64,000 nucleotides of DNA, taken from NCBI RefSeq assembly GCF_947502415.1, contig NZ_CANMZV010000010.1, forward strand, positions 62,001 through 126,000, written 5' to 3'. Within the stretch, counting starts at the first letter, position 1. Every line of letters begins with the position of its first letter. This document shows, one piece after another, positions 29,220 to 37,159 of the stretch. The stretch is from an uncultured Photobacterium sp. (GTDB taxonomy: Bacteria; Pseudomonadota; Gammaproteobacteria; Enterobacterales; Vibrionaceae). Below the pieces are notes generated by a model. The model had not been told where the DNA came from. It saw only the letters and a program-made list of their open reading frames with translations, and did not search any database. The position numbers and the translations under genes are program-made.

Positions 29220-29874
29220 AACTGATTTTTAATTGTTGCCAAGGTGACTGGCCTGCAGCTGGTGGCTGAAAACGCCAGCGGTAAGCCGCTCGGGTTGCGG
29301 ATTGGGCAAATACGCCAACAGGTTGTTCTGAAATAACTTTAACTTTTGACACCTTGCCATTTTCTTCAATAAACAAATGAAGTAAGACTTCTCCTTCAAT
29401 TCCCATCTGTTTTGCTCTTGGCGGATATTGCGGAGGCAGTTGGAAAACAGGTGTCGCTGAAATCAGGCCGCTGGAAATATTGGATCGAAGCGTACTGTTA
29501 GAGGTTACAAGCGTCAGATCAACCTTTGTCAGAGATAGCTCGAGACTAAATTCGGTTGCGGTCATTGCTGGTAAGGCGATGGCCTGAACCGGACTAATTT
29601 TGGAAACCGACAGGTTAATTTCCGGCATGGGTAATTGGCTGACCGCTGGTTGTTCAGCCGTGTGCGCCAGTTCAGTTGGTTCTTCCGGCTGTAGCTGCTC
29701 TTCAGGCGTGCGAAATTGCCTGAATGAAAGCTGCATTTCCTGTGATGATGTTTTTGGTGGTGTGCCCCAGACTAAGGTGTTCATAATGACAACCAAGATG
29801 GCATTAATGACCAGCGCCAGTATGCCGCCCATAATATAGATACTAACTTTTTTTGTTGGTAGCAACGGCGACAT
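29203..29874 (-). CDS. tonB2: TonB family protein (TonB2-type)
   Basis: A 223-residue energy transducer. It has an N-terminal cytoplasmic tail and one membrane helix (about 10-33, VSIYIMGGILALVINAILVV). A short acidic/Pro linker (TPEEQLQPEEPTE) takes the place of the long EP/KP repeats of E. coli TonB. The C-terminal TonB domain (about 140-222) contains PQYPPRAKQMGIEGEVLLH and YRWRFQPP. The short linker is typical of Vibrio TonB2. It overlaps exbD by 32 bp and the TPR gene by 17 bp. With ExbB and ExbD it carries proton-motive energy to outer-membrane receptors, most obviously the receptor encoded divergently at 32993. Confidence 0.9.
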   Translation of the reverse strand: MSPLLPTKKVSIYIMGGILALVINAILVVIMNTLVWGTPPKTSSQEMQLSFRQFRTPEEQLQPEEPTELAHTAEQPAVSQLPMPEINLSVSKISPVQAIALPAMTATEFSLELSLTKVDLTLVTSNSTLRSNISSGLISATPVFQLPPQYPPRAKQMGIEGEVLLHLFIEENGKVSKVKVISEQPVGVFAQSATRAAYRWRFQPPAAGQSPWQQLKISYVLNK

Positions 29875-30250
29875 TGCTGACTCCTGCCAGGCGAACCTGA
29901 TCTAATGTTTCTATTAATTTACCTGTCGCCACATTGCTATCGGCATTGATCACCACAGAGACTTGCTCACTTTGTTGTGCTCGGCTTTTGATTTCACTTT
30001 TGACGAAACGGATATCTATCGGGTTTTTATCCAGCCAAATTGTGCCTTCTTGATCTATAGAAACAACGATATTTTTAGCTGTCTGTGTGTCGCTGATACT
30101 ACTGTCAGGACGGTTTACTTCAATACTGTTGAGCTTGGTAAAAGAGGCACTTACCAAGAAGAAGATGAGCAGAATGAACACCATATCGATAAGTGGCGTC
30201 ATATTGATGTCAACGGAATCCTGGTTGTCAGTCGAGTGGTAATTACGCAT
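29843..30250 (-). CDS. exbD2: ExbD-type biopolymer transport protein
   Basis: A 135-residue protein of the ExbD/TolR family: a short cytoplasmic N-terminus (MRNYHSTDNQDSVDINMTPL) and one membrane helix with the essential Asp in IDMVFILLIFFLV. A periplasmic domain follows (VVSIDQEGTIWLDKNPID, VSVVINADSNVATGKLIETL). It lies 3 bp after exbB and overlaps tonB. It forms the proton channel with ExbB. Confidence 0.93.
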   Translation of the reverse strand: MRNYHSTDNQDSVDINMTPLIDMVFILLIFFLVSASFTKLNSIEVNRPDSSISDTQTAKNIVVSIDQEGTIWLDKNPIDIRFVKSEIKSRAQQSEQVSVVINADSNVATGKLIETLDQVRLAGVSNVAVATNKKS

Positions 30251-30253
30251 CGG

Positions 30254-30763
30254 TCATACTCGGGATAATTGCTGGGAAAATGTCAGAGTAAATTTTTGGG
30301 CACGCTGTTTAAGTCGATGATGAAAAAATACACCTGATAATGAAGTCACTAAGCCAGCCAGTGTTGTGAGCAGGGCACTGGCTATACCGACAGAAAATGA
30401 CAGGTAACTGCCAACCTCGGCAGTCATACTTTGAAAAGTTGTTATCATGCCGTTAACTGTACCGAGCAGCCCAAGAAGCGGCAGTATTTTTGCCAGTGTA
30501 TTAATCATCATTTGATGTGAATACATATATTGGGAAAAAAGGTTAACAAGGCAGCCGCGGCTGCTCTCGTTAGCACGTTTATTCTTTTGTAGTTTTGCCC
30601 ATAATGATGAATAGGATGCTGTTAGTTCTTTACGGTATTGCCACTGTTTAAAGAAGGCGGTACCGATCAGATACCACATCAGGCATGACACCAGCATAAT
30701 GAGCCAAAAGATTACACTGCCTCGTATAAATTGTTCGAAGGCATCATTGATCATGGCTTTCAT
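30254..30763 (-). CDS. exbB2: ExbB/MotA/TolQ-family proton channel
   Basis: A 169-residue protein with three membrane helices. It has the family segment KILPLLGLLGTVNGMITTFQ and a C-terminal helix pair ending LVTSLSGVFFHHRLKQRAQ. The gene starts 20 bp inside the end of the long ExbB-like gene, indicating translational coupling. It is the classical ExbB partner of the following ExbD. Confidence 0.92.
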   Translation of the reverse strand: MKAMINDAFEQFIRGSVIFWLIMLVSCLMWYLIGTAFFKQWQYRKELTASYSSLWAKLQKNKRANESSRGCLVNLFSQYMYSHQMMINTLAKILPLLGLLGTVNGMITTFQSMTAEVGSYLSFSVGIASALLTTLAGLVTSLSGVFFHHRLKQRAQKFTLTFSQQLSRV

Positions 30764-32078
30764 CCACTTCGCGCAGCGCGATCAGTCCGGCTCCCTGGTG
30801 TTCAAGGATATGGATCAGAGCGTTACTTTTATTGTTAAGAAGGCAGTGGATCAGTACCAAAGGTATGGAGACAACAAGTCCAAGAGCCGTGGTCAACAAT
30901 GCCTGAGAAATACCTGATGACAGGATTTTCGGGCTACCATTACCAAATGCAGTAATGGCCTGAAATGTTTCAATCATCCCGGATACTGTACCTAACAAGC
31001 CTAATAAAGGAGCAATTCCAGCAAGAACGGCGAGGGTTGGTAAACCTTTTTTGAGTAGTGGGATCTCCCCAAGAACGACTTCGTCCAATAAACGACTAAG
31101 TTGCTCTGCTTTGATATTGGTTTGACGGCCAACTTTCAGGATCCTACCTAGCGGATTATCACCTGGCTGATCAAGGTTCATTCGCTGATGTTGAATTTGT
31201 TTATTTTGGCGGAAAAGCCTGATTCCCTGGATCGCCGAAATAATGAGACCAACACACCCAACCAGCAAAATTAAATAGCCGACGACACCTGCTTGCTGAA
31301 TACGCTGCCAGTTGTCAGGTTGATCGCCGGCGATCGCAATCAGGGTGCCGCGTGATGGATCGATGGTTACCGTTGCAGGGCCTGATGTTTGTTGCTCAAA
31401 CTGTGTAATCAGATCAAGCGGTTTACCTTGCGGTTGTTTAGGTAGCAACATAAACGCGCCATTATTTTCCAGGTAACGGACATATCCGTTTTGGTCAAAG
31501 GCCGTGAATGTTCCTAATCGGGTGATCAGGCGTTGCTCAATCGCACCATTTGGTAGCACGACTGAAGAATCAAAAGAAGCAATTTTTCCGCTTTCAACCA
31601 TCTGAAGAAGATAACCAGCCCAAAGGTGCTGGATATCCTGGCTATTCGGTTGGTACTTGGTATTCAGTAATGGTGTTAGACGATTCTGTTCATCAGGAAA
31701 CTGGGCTGAAAGCATTGAGTTTTTAAGGTGATGATCAAGCTCGCTTGCCGCTGAGTTTAATTGTTTAAACACCTGCTGAAGGTCAGCACTTTCCTCGGCT
31801 AATTTGCGAGTAAGCTCTGCAATTTCATTTCGATTATGATCAATTTTACTAATGAATTGATCTGTTTGGATATTCAGCGTTGTCAGTCGCTTTTTTGCCG
31901 CATTCGTTGCTTCAATTTGTTGCGTGTTAAGAGCCTTAAATTTTTCAAGCTGTGCTTTATCAAGGGCTATTTCTTGTTGGTAGCCTTGCTGGACTTTTTT
32001 TAGCAGGCTATCGAGTTCGTTACTGTAACCTGTGTTGGTGATCACAGCACTGATCATAATTAGAATAATTTTTTTCAT
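30744..32078 (-). CDS. ttpC: Long ExbB-like protein with periplasmic coiled coil (TtpC-like)
   Basis: A 444-residue protein. A signal peptide (MKKIILIMISAVITNTGYS) precedes a long charged coiled coil (about 20-115), a small beta-rich periplasmic region (about 150-250) and a C-terminal MotA/TolQ/ExbB channel domain (about 265-430). That domain carries LPTLAVLAGIAPLLGLLGTV, SGMIETFQ and ISQALLTTALGLVVSIP. This matches TtpC, the fourth component of Vibrio TonB2 systems, which is needed for energy transfer. It directly follows a DUF3450 gene whose stop overlaps its start region. Confidence 0.87.
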   Translation of the reverse strand: MKKIILIMISAVITNTGYSNELDSLLKKVQQGYQQEIALDKAQLEKFKALNTQQIEATNAAKKRLTTLNIQTDQFISKIDHNRNEIAELTRKLAEESADLQQVFKQLNSAASELDHHLKNSMLSAQFPDEQNRLTPLLNTKYQPNSQDIQHLWAGYLLQMVESGKIASFDSSVVLPNGAIEQRLITRLGTFTAFDQNGYVRYLENNGAFMLLPKQPQGKPLDLITQFEQQTSGPATVTIDPSRGTLIAIAGDQPDNWQRIQQAGVVGYLILLVGCVGLIISAIQGIRLFRQNKQIQHQRMNLDQPGDNPLGRILKVGRQTNIKAEQLSRLLDEVVLGEIPLLKKGLPTLAVLAGIAPLLGLLGTVSGMIETFQAITAFGNGSPKILSSGISQALLTTALGLVVSIPLVLIHCLLNNKSNALIHILEHQGAGLIALREVDESHDQ

Positions 32079-32839
32079 TAGTCAGCTCGATAAACTGGAA
32101 GTGAAAGAAGTTGTGGCGAAATTTGTTGTTCTGCCAGCTTAATTGCATTGCTTACCTGGCGGATGCCTTCATCGGAAAGTACTATCCAGCTCTTTGATTG
32201 GCTATTCCACATTCCACCTTGTTGCTGATCTGGCGTTAGGTAATAAAGTGCTAATCGGCCAATTCGAAGCTGCGTCATTAAGGTTGGTGAATCACTAAAT
32301 GGAAGTGGTGCTTGCCAGCTTTCAATTGTGGAACCGTATTCTGTTTCTATTTGGTAGGCTTCTAGAATACGGCGAAACTTATCGCTGGTATCCAGAGTAG
32401 GGTTACCTTGCAGTTTTTTTATTTCTTGAATTCTTGCCTGTCGTTCATCCCAAAGAAATGGCACATCGTTGGTGATGAATTGATCCAGAACGTCAATCAT
32501 ATTGCCCATTTGCGGAATGAGCTGTTGGCGAGTGCGAGCCAGTGATGCTCGCTGTTCTATCAGACGTTGTTTCTGCTTTTCTTGTTCCGCAATTTGATCC
32601 GACAAATTTTGATTGTATTTCGATGTTAATGCCGTTTCGCGCAGAACATTGTGAAATTCCTGAATAAGCACATCAGTGTTGTCATCGATGGTTTCGATTT
32701 TTTTGTGCGTTAGTGACGCTGAATCCAGTGCTTTCTTTTGCGTTTCTATAACTGGTTCAAGATGGGAATCGGCCCGAGTTATAGGTGTCAGTGCAGATAG
32801 GCTAAACAACGCCAAAGATAGCCAAAGGTTTCTTTTCAT
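32078..32839 (-). CDS. DUF3450 periplasmic protein, first gene of the TonB2-type operon
   Basis: A 253-residue exported protein. The ATG at 32839 was chosen because it gives a signal peptide (MKRNLWLSLALFSLSALTPI, cleaved near ADS); a longer upstream frame would bury it. A coiled coil (about 30-120, rich in Gln/Glu/Lys) is followed by the family signature region VPFLWDERQARIQEIKKLQG. DUF3450 proteins precede TtpC/ExbB in Vibrio-type TonB2 operons. The operon starts at the Fur-box promoter shared with the divergent receptor gene. Confidence 0.85.
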   Translation of the reverse strand: MKRNLWLSLALFSLSALTPITRADSHLEPVIETQKKALDSASLTHKKIETIDDNTDVLIQEFHNVLRETALTSKYNQNLSDQIAEQEKQKQRLIEQRASLARTRQQLIPQMGNMIDVLDQFITNDVPFLWDERQARIQEIKKLQGNPTLDTSDKFRRILEAYQIETEYGSTIESWQAPLPFSDSPTLMTQLRIGRLALYYLTPDQQQGGMWNSQSKSWIVLSDEGIRQVSNAIKLAEQQISPQLLSLPVYRAD

Positions 32840-32893
32840 GTGGTTATTAGGTGTGAAACAAATTAGGTTGTGGAATATACATCCAAACAGTAG

Positions 32894-32908
32894 TGATAGC
32901 AATTATCA
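32894..32908. promoter_or_regulatory. Fur box in the divergent promoter of the TonB operon and receptor operon
   Basis: TGATAGCAATTATCA matches 12 of 14 defined positions of the 7-1-7 Fur consensus TGATAATNATTATCA; the right half is perfect. It lies 55 bp before the DUF3450 start and 85 bp before the receptor start, where it can repress both operons when iron is plentiful. Confidence 0.75.
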
Positions 32909-32992
32909 TTTACATTGTTATTTGTGGCTGGTAGCATCCCTCGTCTCAAGACTCCTTATTGCTCCTAATTCAAATAAGAGCCAGATATAGTT

Positions 32993-35356
32993 ATGAAAAT
33001 AATAAAAATTCAACACATTTTGTTAACAGCAGGGATGGCTGTGACAGGATTTGCTGCAAGTTCTGTTTATGCTGCATCTGATGTAGAGAGTAACGAACAT
33101 CCCGAAAAAGAGATACAAGAGGTTGTTGTCGTTGATCAGGCGGATGATGGCCTGACATCAAAAGCGATCATTGACCGTGAAACAATCCGAAATACGCCGG
33201 ACGGAAACGGCAATATGACGGATCTACTAAAGTCGAACGTGAATGTGCGTTTCGAAAAAGATGCCGAAAATGGTTTCCAGAATGGTGAAATTAAACCTGC
33301 CGGTGTTTCAATTAATGGTGCACCAAGCAGCCAGACGGCGTATATGGTCGATGGTATTAATATTAATAACGATATTGACCCACTAGGAACACTGAATTCA
33401 GACGGTGTAGGTGTTCTACCTGGTTCGAGCTCTGAGCAGGCGTATTTTTATGATTCATCGATGATTGGCAGCGTTACTGTTTATGACAGTAATGTACCTG
33501 CGAGTTTAGGTGGCTTTACCGGTGGTGCTATTGTTGCCGAAAGTTTGTTCTATTCTGGTGTCGATCGAGTTGGTGTTAATTACCGTACTACAAATCATCA
33601 TTTAGCTGAAATGCAGATTGATGACACGGTTAGAAAAGAATATGAAAAAGCGTCTGGTACTTATGATGCTGAGCTTCAGCCTAAATATAAAAAGGATTTC
33701 GTAAATCTTGTTATCGAACAAGGTTTGACTGATGAGCTTGGTATGGTCGTGGGAGTAAGCCGTCGCGAATCAGACATTACTCAAAATCGTGTTGTTGATA
33801 AGGAAGGTACAATCGATGAGCAGGAACAAACTCGCCTGATTGATAATGTGATGGTTAACTTCCGTTGGCAACCAGTTGCCGATAAGAAGTTGGATCTTAG
33901 CCTACGATATTCTGCATATGAATCGGGGCAGTTTTATGACGATTTCGTTCAGAATAATTTTGTCGATCAACATCGTGCGTATGGTGCCACAGTAAGTTGG
34001 CAGCAACCGATTGTGACCGGTTTGTTGACGACAACGGCATCTTATGATGATTTTAATGATAGCCGTGATTCAAATAGTGCGAAGGTCATAGAAGCTTATG
34101 TTGATGATAAAATATACCGTGATGGTGGCTATGGTGATAGTGAATTAAGGCAGCGGAATGCAACTGTAAAAATTGACTACAAATCGAATTCGTTTAATGC
34201 TCTAGGTTTGCAACATCGTGTGACGAGTGGTTTATCAGTAACAGAGACAAAATACAATTTTAAACGCTTTGGTGATGTACATCAGACAATGACTTTATCA
34301 ATCCCTGGTTGGGGGGAGAGTGTTGATCATCATGACATTGCTTTTAAAGGCACTGTAACTACAGATTACCGAAGTTATTCTGCGTACATTGATAACAGCA
34401 TGGCGGTGGGTAATTGGTCTTTCCGTCCTGGTGTACGTGTTGAGCGTGATGATTATTTAGAAAACTTGAATGTTGCACCACGTTTTTCTACTACATGGCA
34501 AGCATTGTCGAATACACGCTTTATTGCAGGAGCTAACCGTTATTATGGGCGTTCTTTTGCTGCAATGAAGCTTTCTGAAGGCGTAACTGAATTAAGCAAA
34601 GACACTACTCGTCGGTTTGAAGATATTAAAAACTTTAAAACACCGCATGCAGATGAGCTAACTTTTGGTGTTGATCAGAACATTGGTAACTTTACTCTTG
34701 CTGCTCGTTATATTTGGCGTGAAAACAAAGATCGCCTGATTCTGCGTAGAACCAATACACTGGATGGTAAGAAGCTGGATGAATACATTAATGGTGAAGA
34801 CTATCACGTTGATGTGTACACTTTGCAAATCAGCAACATTCAGCCGTGGGTTATTGGCTCGACATTGTGGAATACGACATTAGGCTTTGACTGGTTAAAT
34901 ACCGATCGCGATGACCTGAAGGCAAATCAGGACCCAAATGAGCCTGTGAGTCTCGATGGTAAAGACATGACATTGCGAGAGATGGAAGCGCAAATAAACA
35001 GCAGTCAAGAAGAGTGGAATATTCGTCTTGGTCTGGATATGAAACTTCCAGAGCATGAGCTTACTTGGAGTAATAAGGTTTATATCAAGGCGCCTGTTCA
35101 GGGCTACGAAGAAGTCGGTGAATTTACGCCTCGCAGATATAAGAGCTATAAGTTTGATGCTCATACCCAATGGGATACCCAACTGCGCTGGCAGCCATCA
35201 ACTTGGCTGAGTCAGGATATTTATTTCCAAGCCGATTTGCTGAATGTATTGAATGAAACTCGTCGTTTTGGCACTCAGGCAAATAGTGGTAATGGTGATT
35301 ACGGTCTGTACTCTCCTGGCCGTCAGCTATGGCTGGAAGTGGGTTATAACTTCTAA
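32993..35356 (+). CDS. TonB-dependent outer-membrane receptor (YddB/FusA-like)
   Basis: A 787-residue receptor with a signal peptide to about A27 (FAASSVYA). A likely TonB box (EVVVV) precedes a plug domain (about 45-170, with INGAPSSQTAYMVDGININ and GSVTVYDSNVPASLGGFTGG). A 22-strand barrel runs to the C-terminus, which ends LWLEVGYNF with the terminal Phe used for barrel assembly. Its length matches E. coli YddB (about 790), and the next two genes match YddA and PqqL. FusA/YddB receptors import a whole protein such as plant-type ferredoxin to obtain iron, so a protein or peptide ligand is likely here. The nature of the ligand is inferred. Confidence 0.87.
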   Translation: MKIIKIQHILLTAGMAVTGFAASSVYAASDVESNEHPEKEIQEVVVVDQADDGLTSKAIIDRETIRNTPDGNGNMTDLLKSNVNVRFEKDAENGFQNGEIKPAGVSINGAPSSQTAYMVDGININNDIDPLGTLNSDGVGVLPGSSSEQAYFYDSSMIGSVTVYDSNVPASLGGFTGGAIVAESLFYSGVDRVGVNYRTTNHHLAEMQIDDTVRKEYEKASGTYDAELQPKYKKDFVNLVIEQGLTDELGMVVGVSRRESDITQNRVVDKEGTIDEQEQTRLIDNVMVNFRWQPVADKKLDLSLRYSAYESGQFYDDFVQNNFVDQHRAYGATVSWQQPIVTGLLTTTASYDDFNDSRDSNSAKVIEAYVDDKIYRDGGYGDSELRQRNATVKIDYKSNSFNALGLQHRVTSGLSVTETKYNFKRFGDVHQTMTLSIPGWGESVDHHDIAFKGTVTTDYRSYSAYIDNSMAVGNWSFRPGVRVERDDYLENLNVAPRFSTTWQALSNTRFIAGANRYYGRSFAAMKLSEGVTELSKDTTRRFEDIKNFKTPHADELTFGVDQNIGNFTLAARYIWRENKDRLILRRTNTLDGKKLDEYINGEDYHVDVYTLQISNIQPWVIGSTLWNTTLGFDWLNTDRDDLKANQDPNEPVSLDGKDMTLREMEAQINSSQEEWNIRLGLDMKLPEHELTWSNKVYIKAPVQGYEEVGEFTPRRYKSYKFDAHTQWDTQLRWQPSTWLSQDIYFQADLLNVLNETRRFGTQANSGNGDYGLYSPGRQLWLEVGYNF

Positions 35357-35380
35357 TTCGTTTTATTAATCAATAAACCT

Positions 35381-35408
35381 AAGCTCTGCACAATATAGTG
35401 CAGAGCTT
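35381..35408 (+). terminator. Stem-loop between receptor and ABC genes, possible partial terminator
   Basis: AAGCTCTGCAC (35381-35391), loop AATATA, GTGCAGAGCTT (35398-35408), then ATTGTCGTTTTT. It lies in the 81-bp gap inside the operon and could reduce transcription of the downstream genes relative to the receptor. Confidence 0.65.
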
Positions 35409-35437
35409 ATTGTCGTTTTTATCTAGAAGCTTAAATT

Positions 35438-37159
35438 ATGCAGCTGAATAATCTTATTACGCTCTCGAATCGGCATTTTTTACTGCAGGTTTGGAATTTA
35501 GCGTCGCCTTATTGGAAAAGCCATGAGAAATGGCTGGCGCGTATTTTACTTGTAACCATTATTGCCCTTAACTTTGGTACGGTTCAGCTTGCTGTTTTAT
35601 ACAGTGACTGGAACCGGGACTTTTTTAATTTAATGCAAAACAAAGAGTGGCATAATTTCTGGCCGCTGTTGGGTAATTTTGTCTGGATCATGGGTATCTT
35701 CACCTTGGTTGACTTGGGTGAGGATTATCTGCGTCGTACGCTTCGAATTCGCTGGCGTCGTTGGTTAACCGATGCATATTTAAGTCAGTGGCTTAAAGAT
35801 AATCGTTTATTCCGCCATCAGGCAATGAAAGGCGCAACGGATAACCCGGATCAACGTATAACAAATGATATAAAAGAGTTTTGTGACAGCACATTAAGTA
35901 TGGGGCTAGGGCTTCTTCGTACTGTTACAAGCTTATTCTCATTTGTGGTTATTCTTTGGAACCTTTCCGGTCAGTTGGAATTTGAATTTGCTGGCAGTGA
36001 ATGGGTTATTTCTGGTTATATGGTTTGGGTGGCAATTTTATATTCCATTGTCGGAACCTGGTTGACCCATAAAGTCGCTAAGCCGTTAACTAAATTAAAT
36101 TTTGAACAGGAAAGGCACGAGGCTAACTTCCGTTTTCATTTAATGCGCGTTCGTGAACATGCTGAATCGATTACCTTGCAAAATGGCGAAAATGCCGAAC
36201 GTAACAGGGCTGGTGGTTTATTTGAGCGTGTATGGCAAAACTGGCAGCAACTGACCATGATGAAGCTTCGCTATAACGCATTTAATAGCGGTTATAACGA
36301 GGTCGCACGTATTTTCCCGTACTTGGTCGCAGCGCCGCGATTAATGAGTGGTGCGCTTCAACTGGGTGACATGATGCAGACAGCCACAGGTTTCTATCGT
36401 GTACAAGAAGCGTTCAGTTGGTTTGTCGACTCTTATGAATCAGTTGCTGAGTGGAAAGCGGTTACCGACCGATTAATTAATTTCCATGTTCAGTTAGAAC
36501 AATTGCCGGACTCAAGCGTTTCGATTCAACCAGGCCAGGAACCACGATGGGAAAATCTGTCGGTGATTAACCCTGAGGCTGAAGTCTTGTTTGATGCCGG
36601 AACGGGCGCATTTGAAGTCAATACAATGATCAGCGGCCCTTCGGGTTGCGGTAAAAGTACATTATTCCGAACTTTGGCGGGGATCTGGCCGTTTAAGCAA
36701 GGGCAGGTTGTGATGCCGCAAGATAGCAGCTGCATGTTTATTCCTCAGCGTGGCTATTTACCTCATGCTTCTATGCGCGAAGTGCTGAGCTACCCACAGT
36801 CGGCAGAACAATGGAGTGATGATGTTTTTGTCGGTGCCCTGAATGCGGTTGGTCTATCAAAGATAAGTGCAGATATCGACGCAACGGAGCTATGGCAGCA
36901 TCGCTTGTCTGGTGGTGAGCTGCAACGGGTGATGATTGCTCGTGCCTTGGTGCATCAACCGGACTGGCTATTCCTTGACGAGGCACTTTCAGCCATAGAT
37001 GAAGACAGTGAGCAAGCCATGTATGCCCTTTTAGAAGAGCAGCTTGGTTCTACTCGCGTAATCTCAATCAGCCACCGTTCAAGCTCTGTGAACTGGCATA
37101 AACACCATCTGACGGTATGTAAACAGAAGAATCTGTTGGTGAAGGAAGTCGTATGTTAA
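35438..37159 (+). CDS. SbmA/BacA-type ABC transporter with fused ATPase (YddA/FusD-like)
   Basis: A 573-residue inner-membrane protein. The N-terminal SbmA/BacA-like membrane domain (about 1-340) has TVQLAVLYSDWNRDFFNLMQ, typical of the family. The C-terminal ABC ATPase has Walker A GPSGCGKST near residue 400, the signature LSGGELQRV near 490, and Walker B WLFLDEALSAID near 510. E. coli YddA is 561 residues. SbmA-type proteins bring peptides through the inner membrane, so this one probably imports peptides made by the M16 protease encoded next. Its stop overlaps that gene's start by 7 bp. Confidence 0.87.
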   Translation: MQLNNLITLSNRHFLLQVWNLASPYWKSHEKWLARILLVTIIALNFGTVQLAVLYSDWNRDFFNLMQNKEWHNFWPLLGNFVWIMGIFTLVDLGEDYLRRTLRIRWRRWLTDAYLSQWLKDNRLFRHQAMKGATDNPDQRITNDIKEFCDSTLSMGLGLLRTVTSLFSFVVILWNLSGQLEFEFAGSEWVISGYMVWVAILYSIVGTWLTHKVAKPLTKLNFEQERHEANFRFHLMRVREHAESITLQNGENAERNRAGGLFERVWQNWQQLTMMKLRYNAFNSGYNEVARIFPYLVAAPRLMSGALQLGDMMQTATGFYRVQEAFSWFVDSYESVAEWKAVTDRLINFHVQLEQLPDSSVSIQPGQEPRWENLSVINPEAEVLFDAGTGAFEVNTMISGPSGCGKSTLFRTLAGIWPFKQGQVVMPQDSSCMFIPQRGYLPHASMREVLSYPQSAEQWSDDVFVGALNAVGLSKISADIDATELWQHRLSGGELQRVMIARALVHQPDWLFLDEALSAIDEDSEQAMYALLEEQLGSTRVISISHRSSSVNWHKHHLTVCKQKNLLVKEVVC

